Assembly: GCF_042646425.1 (NCBI RefSeq)
Contig: NZ_JBHRTR010000022.1
Location: forward strand, 1 to 47,438
DNA from: Marinibaculum pumilum
GTDB taxonomy: Bacteria > Pseudomonadota > Alphaproteobacteria > Ferrovibrionales > Ferrovibrionaceae
DNA length: 47,438 nucleotides
Direction: 5' to 3'
In this document: piece after piece, positions 39,253 through 47,423 of the stretch
How positions within the stretch are numbered: the stretch's first letter is position 1
Layout of the letters: each line of letters begins with the position of its first letter
The notes under the pieces: generated by a model
Databases searched by the model: none
Told to the model about the DNA's origin: nothing
Seen by the model: only the letters and a program-made list of their open reading frames with translations
Made by a program: the position numbers and the translations under genes

Positions 39253-39722
39253 AGGACGTCGACGAGTTCAAGACGTGGCTGACCGACCGCGGTGCCGAGA
39301 TCCTGGCCCCGACGAACCCCTATGAGGTTCTGCGCTTCCGTTCGTCCCGGTCCGTCTCGGTGATCTACCAGAACAACAAGGGGCGGCGGTCCTTCACCGG
39401 CGAGGCGTCGGACGCCTTCGATGCCTTCAAGGCTGGCAGGAAGTGGACGGCCGGGTTCAACAGGCGTCGCTACTACGGCGGCGAGAAGGCCCGATTGATC
39501 GAAACGCTGTTGGCCCGCGACGGCAACGAATGCTGCCTGTGCGGCCGGCCGATGCCTGACGACGACATGACCGTCGAGCACATCGTGCCGATCGGCGCCG
39601 GCGGGACCAACCATCAGAACAACCTCGGCCTGGCGCACGAGCAGTGCAACCGCAAGGCCGGGCACATGAACGCCGTCGCCAAGATGCGGCTGCGCGACGA
39701 ACTGCGGAGTGCGCAGCCATGA
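39249..39722 (+). CDS. HNH endonuclease
   Basis: The 157-residue product has an N-terminal part (FKTWLTDRGAEILAPTNPYE, SSRSVSVIYQNNKGRRSFTG) and a C-terminal HNH motif: ECCLCGRP, MTVEHIVPIGAGGTNHQNNL and LAHEQCNRKAGHM, with zinc Cys pairs and catalytic His. The N-terminal half looks like a DNA-contact domain found with phage HNH proteins. It could nick DNA for recombination or packaging, or act as a mobile nuclease; no intron is seen. Confidence 0.88.
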   Translation: MKDVDEFKTWLTDRGAEILAPTNPYEVLRFRSSRSVSVIYQNNKGRRSFTGEASDAFDAFKAGRKWTAGFNRRRYYGGEKARLIETLLARDGNECCLCGRPMPDDDMTVEHIVPIGAGGTNHQNNLGLAHEQCNRKAGHMNAVAKMRLRDELRSAQP

Positions 39723-39820
39723 AGCTGATCCTCCGCAACGCCCTGATCGTGATCGCGCTGGTTCTGCTGGTCGCGGCGCTGTCGCTGGACCTGCGCCCCG
39801 GCGAATGGGTGATCCGGTGA
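39719..39820 (+). CDS. 33-residue single-span membrane protein (first of a pair)
   Basis: The frame overlaps the HNH stop (ATGA). The product has one strong hydrophobic segment (LRNALIVIALVLLVAALSL) and a short polar end (RPGEWVIR). A second protein of the same length follows with 4-nt overlap. Confidence 0.6.
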   Translation: MKLILRNALIVIALVLLVAALSLDLRPGEWVIR

Positions 39821-39918
39821 TCCGGCGCTTCCTTTTCAACCTCGCCGCCCTGGCGGCTTTGATCGGCGCCGCTTGGGCGCTGGTGATCCTGGTGGCCGCT
39901 GCCACCGCAACCCTGTGA
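39817..39918 (+). CDS. 33-residue single-span membrane protein (second of a pair)
   Basis: A GTG start overlaps the previous stop (GTGA). The product (MIRRFLFNLAALAALIGAAW, then ALVILVAAATATL) has two basic residues and one long hydrophobic span, like small toxins or holin-like peptides. Function unknown. Confidence 0.6.
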   Translation: MIRRFLFNLAALAALIGAAWALVILVAAATATL

Positions 39919-39925
39919 GGCCGAC

Positions 39926-40918
39926 ATGACGACGACAGCAGACGATTACAGCTGGTGGCGCGACGCCCTGGCTGGCAAGGCGCCGAAGATCCACGACAGC
40001 GACCCGCAGGCCGGGTTCTATCGGCAGCGCCGGAAGGACAGCACCTATGTGCCCGTCGCCATCTGGTGGGCGACAGGCGTCGACGGCGGCCGCGAGGCGG
40101 TGTGCCTGTCCGGTGTGGGCGACGACGCCCGGCGCATCGACGCCGCGGAGGCCTGGACCTTCGTCGCGCAGAACCCCGTCACCGAGAAGGTCTACCGCCG
40201 CGCTTTCGAGGGCCACGGCTGGCCCGACATGGACAACGCCGCGGCACCGCCAACCGCCGGCCACAATCAGCCCCCGCCGGCCGACGATGCCGCAGCGATC
40301 CGCGAGCAGATCGACGCTGCCGCCGCGGGCGTGCCGAAGTACGCGACCATCGCCGACGACGAACACGCCGCCGCGGCGCAGAGCCTGCGCGCCAGGCTGA
40401 ACGAACTGAGCCGCGAGGCCGACAAGCTGCGGACGGCGGAGAAGGCGCCGCACCTGGAAGCCGGGAAGGCCGTCGATGCGAAGTGGCAGCCGATCGTCAA
40501 GGATGCCAAGGCCCACGCCGACACGCTCGCCAAGAACCTGAGCGCCTACGAGACGGCGAAGGCGCGAGCCGCGGAGAAGGCCCGGCGCGAGGCCGAGGAG
40601 GCTCGCCGGAAAGCCGAGGAGGAGGCGCGCAAGGCGGCGGAGCCGAACAGCGGGCCGGCGATGGAGGTTCAGAGTGTCTACGTCCCGCCGGAGCCCGAGC
40701 CGGCCCCGGTGCAGACCACCATCAAGGGCGGCTACGGCCGGGCCGCGTCGGTGAAGGTCATCAAGGTCGCGACCGTGGTCGACCAGGACAAGGCCTACAT
40801 GGCGATGCGCACCCATCCCGAACTGCGCGACCTGATCTCCAGACTGGCACAGCGCGCCGTGGCCGCCGGGCACACCATCGACGGCGTCGAGGTCAGCGAG
40901 GAAAGGAAGGTCGCATGA
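39926..40918 (+). CDS. coiled-coil protein coupled to the RecT-like recombinase
   Basis: The 330-residue product has an N-terminal region (YSWWRDALAGKAPKIHDSDP, YVPVAIWWATGVDGG), a linker AGHNQPPPADD, and a long coiled coil (about 148-240, AAEKARREAEEARRKAEEEA). The end (VIKVATVVDQDKAYMAMRTH, DLISRLAQRAVAAGHTIDGV) is a folded domain. Its stop overlaps the RecT-like start. Similar proteins accompany RecT in alphaproteobacterial phages; a recombination accessory role is likely. Confidence 0.75.
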   Translation: MTTTADDYSWWRDALAGKAPKIHDSDPQAGFYRQRRKDSTYVPVAIWWATGVDGGREAVCLSGVGDDARRIDAAEAWTFVAQNPVTEKVYRRAFEGHGWPDMDNAAAPPTAGHNQPPPADDAAAIREQIDAAAAGVPKYATIADDEHAAAAQSLRARLNELSREADKLRTAEKAPHLEAGKAVDAKWQPIVKDAKAHADTLAKNLSAYETAKARAAEKARREAEEARRKAEEEARKAAEPNSGPAMEVQSVYVPPEPEPAPVQTTIKGGYGRAASVKVIKVATVVDQDKAYMAMRTHPELRDLISRLAQRAVAAGHTIDGVEVSEERKVA

Positions 40919-41883
40919 ACGCCCCTGTCGAGAACCTGCCGGCGCGCCGCGAACTGGCCGCCGGCGGCAGCGTCCGCGCCATCGTTCCCCAGACGATGGA
41001 GGATGCCTACCGCCTCGCCTCCGCAGTCGTGAAGGCCGGGATGGCGCCGCGGGACATGAACAGCCCGGAAAAATGCCTCATCGCGATCATGCAGGGGATG
41101 GAAGTCGGATTGAAGCCGCTGCAGGCCATCCAGCGGATCGCCGTCATCAACGGCCGCCCGACCATCTGGGGCGATGCTGCCATGGGCCTGGTGCGGGCCT
41201 CCGGCGCCTGCGAGTACGTCCGGGAGTGGACCGAAGGCAAGGGCGACGACTACACCGCCTTCTGCAAGGCGAAGCGCCGCGACGAGGACGAACCGATCGT
41301 CGGGCAGTTCTCCGTCGGCGACGCGAAGCGGGCGAAGCTCTGGGGCAAGAACGGGCCCTGGACGGAGTATCCGCGGCGCATGCTGCAGATGCGCGCCCGC
41401 AGCTTTGCCCTGCGCGACGGCTTTGCGGACGTGCTCGGCGGGCTCTATGTGGCGGAGGAGCTGGGCTACGACGATTCCATGCGGGACGTGACGCCGCAGG
41501 AGCTGGAAACGAGCGAGCCGCCGCGCCCGCGGGCCGCGGTCGCCCCGCCTCCGTCGCCCCCACCGGCCGACGACGAGCCCGAACCCGCCGACGACTTCCC
41601 GGGCGATTTCCCAGAGTCGGACGGAGCCGCCGAGGTCGCGGCCGGCGATGGCGACCCGGAGCCCTGGCCGTTCCAGCCGTTGCGCGGGACGCAGAGCGTG
41701 CTGGCGACGGGCGAGGCCTGGCACGAGCGGTTCAAGGGTGTCCTGGAGGCGCAGAGCGCCGCCAAGGCTGTCTCCGAACTCTGGCGCCAGAACGCCGCAA
41801 TGCTCGATCGGCTCGATCGGGCAGAGCCGGAGCTGTTCGAAGAACTGCGGGGCATCGCCTCCGAGAAGGGAGCGAGCGTCTGA
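40915..41883 (+). CDS. RecT-like single-strand annealing protein
   Basis: The 322-residue product carries the RecT-like core in residues about 24-190 (TMEDAYRLASAVVKAGMAPR, KCLIAIMQGMEVGLKPLQAI, QRIAVINGRPTIWGDAAMGL, PWTEYPRRMLQMRARSFALR) followed by a Pro/acidic linker and a C-terminal helical domain. RecT family proteins anneal single strands in phage recombination. It is followed at once by a DnaQ-like exonuclease. Confidence 0.82.
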   Translation: MNAPVENLPARRELAAGGSVRAIVPQTMEDAYRLASAVVKAGMAPRDMNSPEKCLIAIMQGMEVGLKPLQAIQRIAVINGRPTIWGDAAMGLVRASGACEYVREWTEGKGDDYTAFCKAKRRDEDEPIVGQFSVGDAKRAKLWGKNGPWTEYPRRMLQMRARSFALRDGFADVLGGLYVAEELGYDDSMRDVTPQELETSEPPRPRAAVAPPPSPPPADDEPEPADDFPGDFPESDGAAEVAAGDGDPEPWPFQPLRGTQSVLATGEAWHERFKGVLEAQSAAKAVSELWRQNAAMLDRLDRAEPELFEELRGIASEKGASV

Positions 41884-41912
41884 TGCACGGCAACCAGATC
41901 CAGGGGGACACC

Positions 41913-42929
41913 ATGACCGATCAACCCGCCGCTGAAACTCTCGAGTCCTACCTGCTGGACTACTGGGAATCGATCGCCAGCGGCATGCTGAAGAAGCGCG
42001 GGCGCCATAGGGTCCTCCGCCGGATCGATGAGCACCAGCTACATGAAACGGTCAGCTACGCCAGGCGGCCAACCGCCCCGGTGAACACTGTCAATCTGGT
42101 CGTGGTCGACACCGAGACGACCGGACTGGACCCCGACCATGACGAGGTGGTGGAGATCGCGGCTCGGCCGGTCACGATCGTGGAGCCGCTCGACCCGAAA
42201 GACAGCTGTCCGGCGGCACTCGCAAGCCACCAGCAGCCGGCTTTTGTCGGCCGCCGCGAGCCCGGCGTTCCGATGTCCGAGGGCGCGGCCAAGGTCACCG
42301 GCATCAGCACCGAGGCCTTGGCAGGTCAGGCGATCGACGAAGCGGCGCTGCGGAAGGTCTTCGATGGCGTCGACCTGGTGGTCGCGCACAACGCGCGTTT
42401 CGACCGGGCAATGTGCATCAACCTCTGGCCCTGGATGGCGGATCTGGATTGGGCGTGCAGCGACCGCGATATCGGGTGGCGCGACTTCGGCGCCCACAGC
42501 CACAACCTGCAGGCCCTCGCCAACTGGCAGGGCTTCTATTTCGAGGGCGCGCACGGTGCCGAGGCCGACGTGCAGGCGCTCCTGCACACCCTGGCCGTGC
42601 CCGTCCTGACCGGCGAGCCCCCGGAGACGCCGTTCGATCCCCACCCCACCACAACCGGCTTCGCAGAGCTGCTGCGCTCCTGGAATGCCGGCACGGTCCG
42701 CGTCTTCGCCTGGGGCTCGCCCTTCCACACCAAAGACCGGCTGCGGCTGCGCGGGTACCGCTGGGATCCCGGATATCGCGTCTGGTTCCGCGACATGCTC
42801 GGCCCGGCCCCGTCCGATGACGCGCCGCTCGGCACCGAGATGCAGGCCGAGGCCGAATGGCTGGCCGCGGAATGCTCCGTCACGGCCCCGGAGTTCCGCG
42901 GCCTGTCGAACCAGGAGCGGTGGGCCTGA
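41913..42929 (+). CDS. DnaQ-like 3'-5' exonuclease
   Basis: The 338-residue product has DEDDh motifs: VVVDTETTG (D66, E68), VVAHNARFDRAM (D164) and HGAEADVQALLHTL (H214, D219). A C-terminal domain (VRVFAWGSPFHTKDRLRLRG, YRWDPGYRVWFRD) follows. ATG 41913 is chosen because AGGGGGA stands six nucleotides upstream; an ATG at 41883 overlaps the RecT-like stop. It may trim ends for annealing. Confidence 0.87.
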   Translation: MTDQPAAETLESYLLDYWESIASGMLKKRGRHRVLRRIDEHQLHETVSYARRPTAPVNTVNLVVVDTETTGLDPDHDEVVEIAARPVTIVEPLDPKDSCPAALASHQQPAFVGRREPGVPMSEGAAKVTGISTEALAGQAIDEAALRKVFDGVDLVVAHNARFDRAMCINLWPWMADLDWACSDRDIGWRDFGAHSHNLQALANWQGFYFEGAHGAEADVQALLHTLAVPVLTGEPPETPFDPHPTTTGFAELLRSWNAGTVRVFAWGSPFHTKDRLRLRGYRWDPGYRVWFRDMLGPAPSDDAPLGTEMQAEAEWLAAECSVTAPEFRGLSNQERWA

Positions 42930-43573
42930 TGAGCGGCGACAACCAGGAGACCGAAGCCATGAACAGCATCATCGACACCGCCGACATTTCGGAGGATGAG
43001 GACGGCTACACGCGGGAGCACATGGAGGCCACGGAACAGCCGACCCGCGAAAAGGTCGAGTTCTTCGTGCAGATGAAGTCCTGGACCCTGTCCGACATGG
43101 AAGAACTGATCGTCGAGGCCGCGGCACGGCAGATCGTCGGCCGGCGCAGCGACACCGACCTCGCGAAGCGGATCGAAGCCCGGTGCATCGACCTGGTGTC
43201 GCAGAAGATCGACGACACGCTCGCCCCGGTGACCACCGAAATCCTAGAGCAGCCGATCACCGCCCCGTCTAGCAAAGAGCCGGTCTCCATGCGGGAGTTC
43301 GTCGGCCTGTGCGGTCGGGAGTTCCTGTCGCAGCGGGTGAACCGCGAGGGCAATCCGACCACAGACGGTTGGGCGAGCGACGGCAGGCCGCGTATCGAGC
43401 GGATAGTCGAGCGGCTGCTGTTGGATCGTTTCAAGCAAGAGGTCGAGAAGGCCACCAACGAGGCTATCCGCGAGGTCCGGGCCGCACTGAAGGCGAAGCA
43501 GGATGAGATCCTGAAGGCCGAGACGGCGCGAGTGCGCGAGGCCATCGCCTCAACCCTGGCCGAGAAAGCCTGA
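42929..43573 (+). CDS. hypothetical helical protein of the recombination block
   Basis: The 214-residue product (204 from the ATG at 42959, which has a better AGGAG) is acidic and helical. It has EELIVEAAARQIVGRRSDTD, CIDLVSQKIDDTLAPVT and a C-terminal coiled coil (FKQEVEKATNEAIREVRAAL). No family is recognised; overlaps show it is part of the operon. Confidence 0.65.
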   Translation: MSGDNQETEAMNSIIDTADISEDEDGYTREHMEATEQPTREKVEFFVQMKSWTLSDMEELIVEAAARQIVGRRSDTDLAKRIEARCIDLVSQKIDDTLAPVTTEILEQPITAPSSKEPVSMREFVGLCGREFLSQRVNREGNPTTDGWASDGRPRIERIVERLLLDRFKQEVEKATNEAIREVRAALKAKQDEILKAETARVREAIASTLAEKA

Positions 43574-44214
43574 TGCGTGACGTTCCGGGCGATCTCGTCG
43601 ACGGCGGGGAGAATGCGCCCAGCCACGACGCCGGCGGCAAGGCCTGCTGGCCGCTGCTGCCGGGCTATCGCGGCGCCGCCACCTTCGCAGGGCCCGGCGA
43701 TTGCTATCGGCTGCGGCTGATCCGCGACAGGGAGACGGCGCCATATGCGCCATACGCGCTCTGGGTCGGCATGAACCCCTCGACGGCGGAAGCCGAGGTC
43801 GACGATCCCACCATCCGGCGCGAGCTCGCGTTCACGGAGCAATGGCCGGTCGGCGCCTACTGGAAGATCAATGTCGGCGACTATCGCGCCACTGATCCGC
43901 GCGCGTTGCGCAGCGCGCCCGTGCCGTTGGTGGCGCCCGGTTCCCTCCGTCGCAAGGTCAACACCGCCCGCGTCGCGAAGCTGGTCGTGATGGCCTTTGG
44001 CCGGCTGCCACCGGTCCTGTTGCCGCATGGCCGCAACCTGGTCGAAGCATTCGCCGAAGCGGGCATCGACATGCTCTGCCTCGGTGTCACCGCCGACGGC
44101 AGCCCGAAGCACACCCTTGCCCGCGGCCGCCACCGAATCCCGAACGATGCACCGCTGCAACCATGGGATCCAACGCCGTGGCTGAACCGCGCGGCAGAGG
44201 GGGGCGCAAGCTAA
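43573..44214 (+). CDS. DUF1643 family protein
   Basis: The 213-residue product matches DUF1643: CYRLRLIRDRETAPYAPYAL, WVGMNPSTAEAEVDDPTIRR, YWKINVGDYRATDPRALRSA, LVVMAFGRLPPVLL and CLGVTADGSPKHTLARGRH. The family occurs in phages and bacteria and has no agreed reaction. It lies next to an ASCH gene, as in several phages. Confidence 0.88.
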   Translation: MRDVPGDLVDGGENAPSHDAGGKACWPLLPGYRGAATFAGPGDCYRLRLIRDRETAPYAPYALWVGMNPSTAEAEVDDPTIRRELAFTEQWPVGAYWKINVGDYRATDPRALRSAPVPLVAPGSLRRKVNTARVAKLVVMAFGRLPPVLLPHGRNLVEAFAEAGIDMLCLGVTADGSPKHTLARGRHRIPNDAPLQPWDPTPWLNRAAEGGAS

Positions 44215-44717
44215 TGGTGGCCTACTCGTTCCAGCGCCAGTTCGTGGATCCCATCCTGTCCGGCCGGAAGCAGCAGACCATCCGGGCGCCGCGGATCGGC
44301 CGCAGCCGGCATGCGCGGCCCGGTGAGCAGCTGCAGCTCTATGTCGGCATGCGGACTCGGCATTGCCGGCTGGTCGGCCGGGCGAAGGCCTTCCGCGTCC
44401 GAGCGATCGAGGTCGCTCTGCATGCCCTCGATCCCGCCCTGGATTTCGTGGACCTCGCCGCCACCACCGGGGCGATGGCCGTGCAGCACCGGGCCGACTG
44501 GCTCGATCTGTTCGCCGTGTCCGACGGCTTCGCGTCCTGGGCTGAGATGCGCGCCTTCTGGCTTAGGCACAACGTGCCGCCCGAGTTCGGCAAGCCGGAT
44601 GGGCCCTTCCCGAACGGCGCGGTCTGGGATGGCGTGCTTATCGAGTGGCGACGCTTCGAGCCCGGGGCGACGTTCTCGACAGCAGCGGCACCGATGATGG
44701 AAGGCGCCGATGGCTGA
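44214..44717 (+). CDS. ASCH-domain protein
   Basis: The 167-residue product has an N-terminal PUA-like ASCH domain (VAYSFQRQFVDPILSGRKQQ, TIRAPRIGRSRHARPGEQLQ, GMRTRHCRLVGRAKAFRVRA) and a C-terminal helical part (WAEMRAFWLRHNVPP). ASCH domains bind RNA or modified nucleotides. The TAATG overlap sets the start. Confidence 0.82.
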   Translation: MVAYSFQRQFVDPILSGRKQQTIRAPRIGRSRHARPGEQLQLYVGMRTRHCRLVGRAKAFRVRAIEVALHALDPALDFVDLAATTGAMAVQHRADWLDLFAVSDGFASWAEMRAFWLRHNVPPEFGKPDGPFPNGAVWDGVLIEWRRFEPGATFSTAAAPMMEGADG

Positions 44718-45804
44718 CGACACCAAGATCGAATGGACCGATGCGACGGTCAATTTCTGGTGGGGCTGCACCAAGGTCGGGCCGGGATGCGACGGCTGCT
44801 ATGCCGAGGCATGGGACCGCCGTGCCGGCGGCGCGCATTGGGGCCAGGGCGTGCCCCGGCGCAAGATCAAGAGCGCTGTGCAGACCCTGCACCGCCTCGA
44901 CAACGGTTACTCCTGGTGGGCAGCGGATCACGCCATCGGCAAGATCAATCCGACGCTCCGCCGCCGCGTTTTCCTGCAGTCGATGTCGGACATGTTCGAC
45001 CTTGAGGTGCCGCTCGACTGGTTCCGGGAGGCATGGGAGACGATCGAGGCCTGCGACCGCCTGGCGCTCCAGATCCTTACCAAGCGGGTCAGCGCCGTCG
45101 AGAAGCGGCTCGACGCAATCGGGCGCACGGAATGGCCGCAGCATGCCGGCCTGATGATCACGGTGGTCAACCAGCCGGAGGCCGCCCGCGACGTGCCGCG
45201 CCTGCTGGCGCTGAAGGAACGGCTGCGGATCCCGTGGGTCGGCCTGTCGTGCGAGCCGCTGCTCGGGCCGATAGATCTGCGGCCATGGCTGCCGGGCTGC
45301 TACGAGTGCGCCGAAGAATGTGGCTGGCGCTCAGGGACAGCGCCGCCGGAGGACGTGTGCCACGCTTGCGGCTGGATTGGCACCAATGCCGGCGAGTTCT
45401 GCTGTCGCTGCGGCAAGCAGGATTTCGGCTCTGTGTGCCCGCGATGCGAGGCGAACGCCGTTCATCAGCACCCCGACACCCCGACCCTGGACTGGGTGAT
45501 TGCCGGCGGCGAGAGCGGAGGCGGCGCCCGTCCGCCACCCGACGGCGGGTTCGACAGCCTTCGGGATCAGTGCACGGCTGCCGGCGTCGCATTCTTCCTG
45601 AAGCAGCATGGCGAGTGGATCGGCGTTCGTGACCTTCGAAACCTTCCGGGTGGCGGCGGTCCAGGCTTCGGCGCCTATGACCATTGCCCCTATGACCGAG
45701 AGGCCGAGGCCGTTCGCGTCGGCAAAAGGCGCGCCGGCCGCATGCTCGACGGACAGGTCTGGGACCAGATACCCGCCACCCACCAGGAGGGTGCGAACAG
45801 ATGA
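44710..45804 (+). CDS. Gp37/Gp68 family radical-SAM-like protein with inserted zinc knuckles
   Basis: The 364-residue product belongs to the phage Gp37/Gp68 family. KIEWTDATVNFWWGC, GPGCDGCYAE gives Cys20, Cys27 and Cys30 in the iron-sulfur cluster pattern of SPL-like radical SAM proteins. FLQSMSDMFDLEVPLDWFRE, LALQILTKRV, VGLSCEPLLGPIDLRPWL and DWVIAGGESGGGARP are family blocks. Between residues 197 and 246 four CxxC pairs (197/200, 217/220, 231/234, 243/246) form likely two zinc ribbons that I do not associate with the usual form. Overlaps ASCH by 8 nt. Confidence 0.9.
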   Translation: MADDTKIEWTDATVNFWWGCTKVGPGCDGCYAEAWDRRAGGAHWGQGVPRRKIKSAVQTLHRLDNGYSWWAADHAIGKINPTLRRRVFLQSMSDMFDLEVPLDWFREAWETIEACDRLALQILTKRVSAVEKRLDAIGRTEWPQHAGLMITVVNQPEAARDVPRLLALKERLRIPWVGLSCEPLLGPIDLRPWLPGCYECAEECGWRSGTAPPEDVCHACGWIGTNAGEFCCRCGKQDFGSVCPRCEANAVHQHPDTPTLDWVIAGGESGGGARPPPDGGFDSLRDQCTAAGVAFFLKQHGEWIGVRDLRNLPGGGGPGFGAYDHCPYDREAEAVRVGKRRAGRMLDGQVWDQIPATHQEGANR

Positions 45805-45971
45805 CGAGCGACACGTTCTTTCGCCGCCTCCACGGAACATTGGGTCTCGCCTGCATCGCCATCGCATGGGCTGGGGTCAAGTTCGCCGGCATGACGGCAG
45901 AAGATTCCTTCACGCTGCTGGCCGCCGGTGCATTCAACGTCGGCATCGCCGCACTGTGGTTCCGAGACTGA
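45801..45971 (+). CDS. 56-residue membrane protein
   Basis: Starts in ATGA overlap with the Gp37/Gp68 gene. Two hydrophobic segments (GTLGLACIAIAWAGVKFAG and LLAAGAFNVGIAALWF) are joined by a short polar loop (MTAEDSF). Unknown function; no family is recognised. After it, a nine-codon frame (45974-46000) ends in overlap with the next start. Confidence 0.6.
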   Translation: MTSDTFFRRLHGTLGLACIAIAWAGVKFAGMTAEDSFTLLAAGAFNVGIAALWFRD

Positions 45972-45996
45972 CCATGCCCCGCGCCGCCAAAGCAGG

Positions 45997-46251
45997 ATGA
46001 CCGCCCGCCTGCCCATAGAGCGCCTGCCCGACTGGCCGTTCGGGCTGGACCGCACCCAGGCCGCGACCTATCTCGGTGTCGGCGTGACGACTTTCGACGA
46101 GATGGTCGGCGACGGTCGCATGCCTCCGCCACGCGAGATCGGCCGGCGCCGGCTATGGCCCCGGCCGCTGCTCGAAGCGGCATTCCTGCAGCTGCCCGGT
46201 GGTGACCTTGACGGCGGCGCCCCGAACCCCTGGGATGACCCCGACCCATGA
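45997..46251 (+). CDS. putative excisionase / AlpA-like helix-turn-helix protein
   Basis: The 84-residue product has a MerR/AlpA-type winged helix (FGLDRTQAATYLGVGVTTFD, EMVGDGRMPPPREIGRRRLW, PRPLLEAAFLQLPGG). It sits directly upstream of integrase with a 4-nt overlap, the usual place of an excisionase. It may bind next to the att arms to direct excision. Confidence 0.82.
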   Translation: MTARLPIERLPDWPFGLDRTQAATYLGVGVTTFDEMVGDGRMPPPREIGRRRLWPRPLLEAAFLQLPGGDLDGGAPNPWDDPDP

Positions 46252-47414
46252 CGGAGGCGCCCGGGGTGAAGGTCAAGCTGCGCTACCTCCTGCCCGATAT
46301 CGATCGCCACGGCAATCCGCGGCTCTATGTCCGCGTGCCCGGGCGCAAGCGCGTGCGGATTCGTGAGACGCCCGGCACGCCGGAGTTCCTGGCAGCCTAT
46401 CAGGCGGCTATCGCCGGGACGGCCGGAACGGCTGACGCCCGACCGGCGCAGAAGCCGCCGGCGGCACCGCAAACGCTGCGCTGGCTCGTCGAGCGGTATC
46501 TGCAGTCGACGGACTTCCTGCAGCTGGGGGAGCGCACCCGATATGTCCGGCGCGGCATCCTCGACAGGATCACCGAGGCCAAGGGCGACAAGCCCTATGC
46601 CCGACTGGAGCCCCGCCACATCCGGGAGTTCTTCCGCGACCCCCATGTCGAGCACCCGGAGGCCGGCAACGCCAAGGTGAAGGCGCTGCGCCAGCTGTTC
46701 CGGTGGGCCTGCGACGACACCGTCGGCCTGGCGCGCGACAACCCGGCCGCCCGGGTGCCCTACCTGCGCCCGAACAACCCCGATGGCTTCCACACCTGGA
46801 CGATCGCGGAAGTGGCGCAGTTCTATCAGCGGCACCCGCTCGGCACGAAGCCACGGCTGGCCGCCGATCTGCTGCTGTTCACTGGCGCCAGGCGCTCCGA
46901 CGCGGTCCGGCTCGGCCCCCAGATGGCACGGGCCGGCCGCCTGCACTTCAGCGAGACGAAGGGCAACACCAGGATCGTGAAGCAGCGGATCCTGCCGATC
47001 CTGCCGCCCCTGCAGCGCAGCATCGACGCCTGCCCGTCCGGCCACCTGACCTACCTCGCGACCCAGCACGGCGCGCCCTACAGCAGCGCGGGATTCGGCA
47101 ACTGGTTCAGGAGGCAGTGCGACGCGGCCGGCCTGCCGCAATGCTCTGCACACGGGCTGCGCAAGGCCGGCGCCACCATCCTGGCGGAGCTTGGAGCGAC
47201 GACGAAGCAGCTGCAGGCCATCTACGGCTGGCGGTCGATCAAGCAGGCGGAACGGTATACCGAGGCCGCACGCCAAGCCGTCTTGGCCGACGAGGGCATG
47301 CGGCTTTTCCGTCTGCAGCTGGACCAGGACGGGAACGAAATTGTCTCACCTGTCGAGGAGTGCGCCCCGGGTGAGACAATCAGCGCGAAAAACAATGTAA
47401 AATCAACCGCCTAG
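46248..47414 (+). CDS. int: tyrosine-type phage integrase
   Basis: The 388-residue protein has an N-terminal arm-binding-like domain (LRYLLPDIDRHGNPRLYVRV, RVRIRETPGTPEFLAAYQ), a core-binding SAM-like domain (LVERYLQSTDFLQLGERTRY to about 170), and the catalytic domain with Arg215 (TGARRSDAV), Lys238, His302/Arg305 (HGLRKAGA), Trp328 in place of the second His (GWRS), and Tyr337 (AERYTEAA). It ends 8 nt before the right core, where the tRNA lies, so it integrates into that tRNA. Confidence 0.95.
   Translation: MTEAPGVKVKLRYLLPDIDRHGNPRLYVRVPGRKRVRIRETPGTPEFLAAYQAAIAGTAGTADARPAQKPPAAPQTLRWLVERYLQSTDFLQLGERTRYVRRGILDRITEAKGDKPYARLEPRHIREFFRDPHVEHPEAGNAKVKALRQLFRWACDDTVGLARDNPAARVPYLRPNNPDGFHTWTIAEVAQFYQRHPLGTKPRLAADLLLFTGARRSDAVRLGPQMARAGRLHFSETKGNTRIVKQRILPILPPLQRSIDACPSGHLTYLATQHGAPYSSAGFGNWFRRQCDAAGLPQCSAHGLRKAGATILAELGATTKQLQAIYGWRSIKQAERYTEAARQAVLADEGMRLFRLQLDQDGNEIVSPVEECAPGETISAKNNVKSTA
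47340..47380. promoter_or_regulatory. 11-bp inverted repeat at the int 3' end, candidate arm sites
   Basis: ATTGTCTCACC (47340-47350) and GGTGAGACAAT (47370-47380) are perfect inverted copies separated by 19 bp. Nine bases of the element recur exactly at 54-62 and, with one change, at 104-112. It lies inside the end of integrase, 43 bp from the core. Integrase or excisionase binding is likely. Confidence 0.6.
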
Positions 47415-47423
47415 AAAGGCGGT
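47406..47423 (+). terminator. hairpin over the int stop codon, next to the right core
   Basis: ACCGCC and GGCGGT pair across a 6-nt loop that contains the TAG stop. There is no T tract, so it could be a weak terminator or a recombination-linked structure. Its last base is the first base of the att core. Confidence 0.4.

Noticed and set aside
45974..46000. Eight-residue frame MPRAAKAG before the excisionase candidate
   Set aside because: Too short to claim; may only couple translation to the next start.
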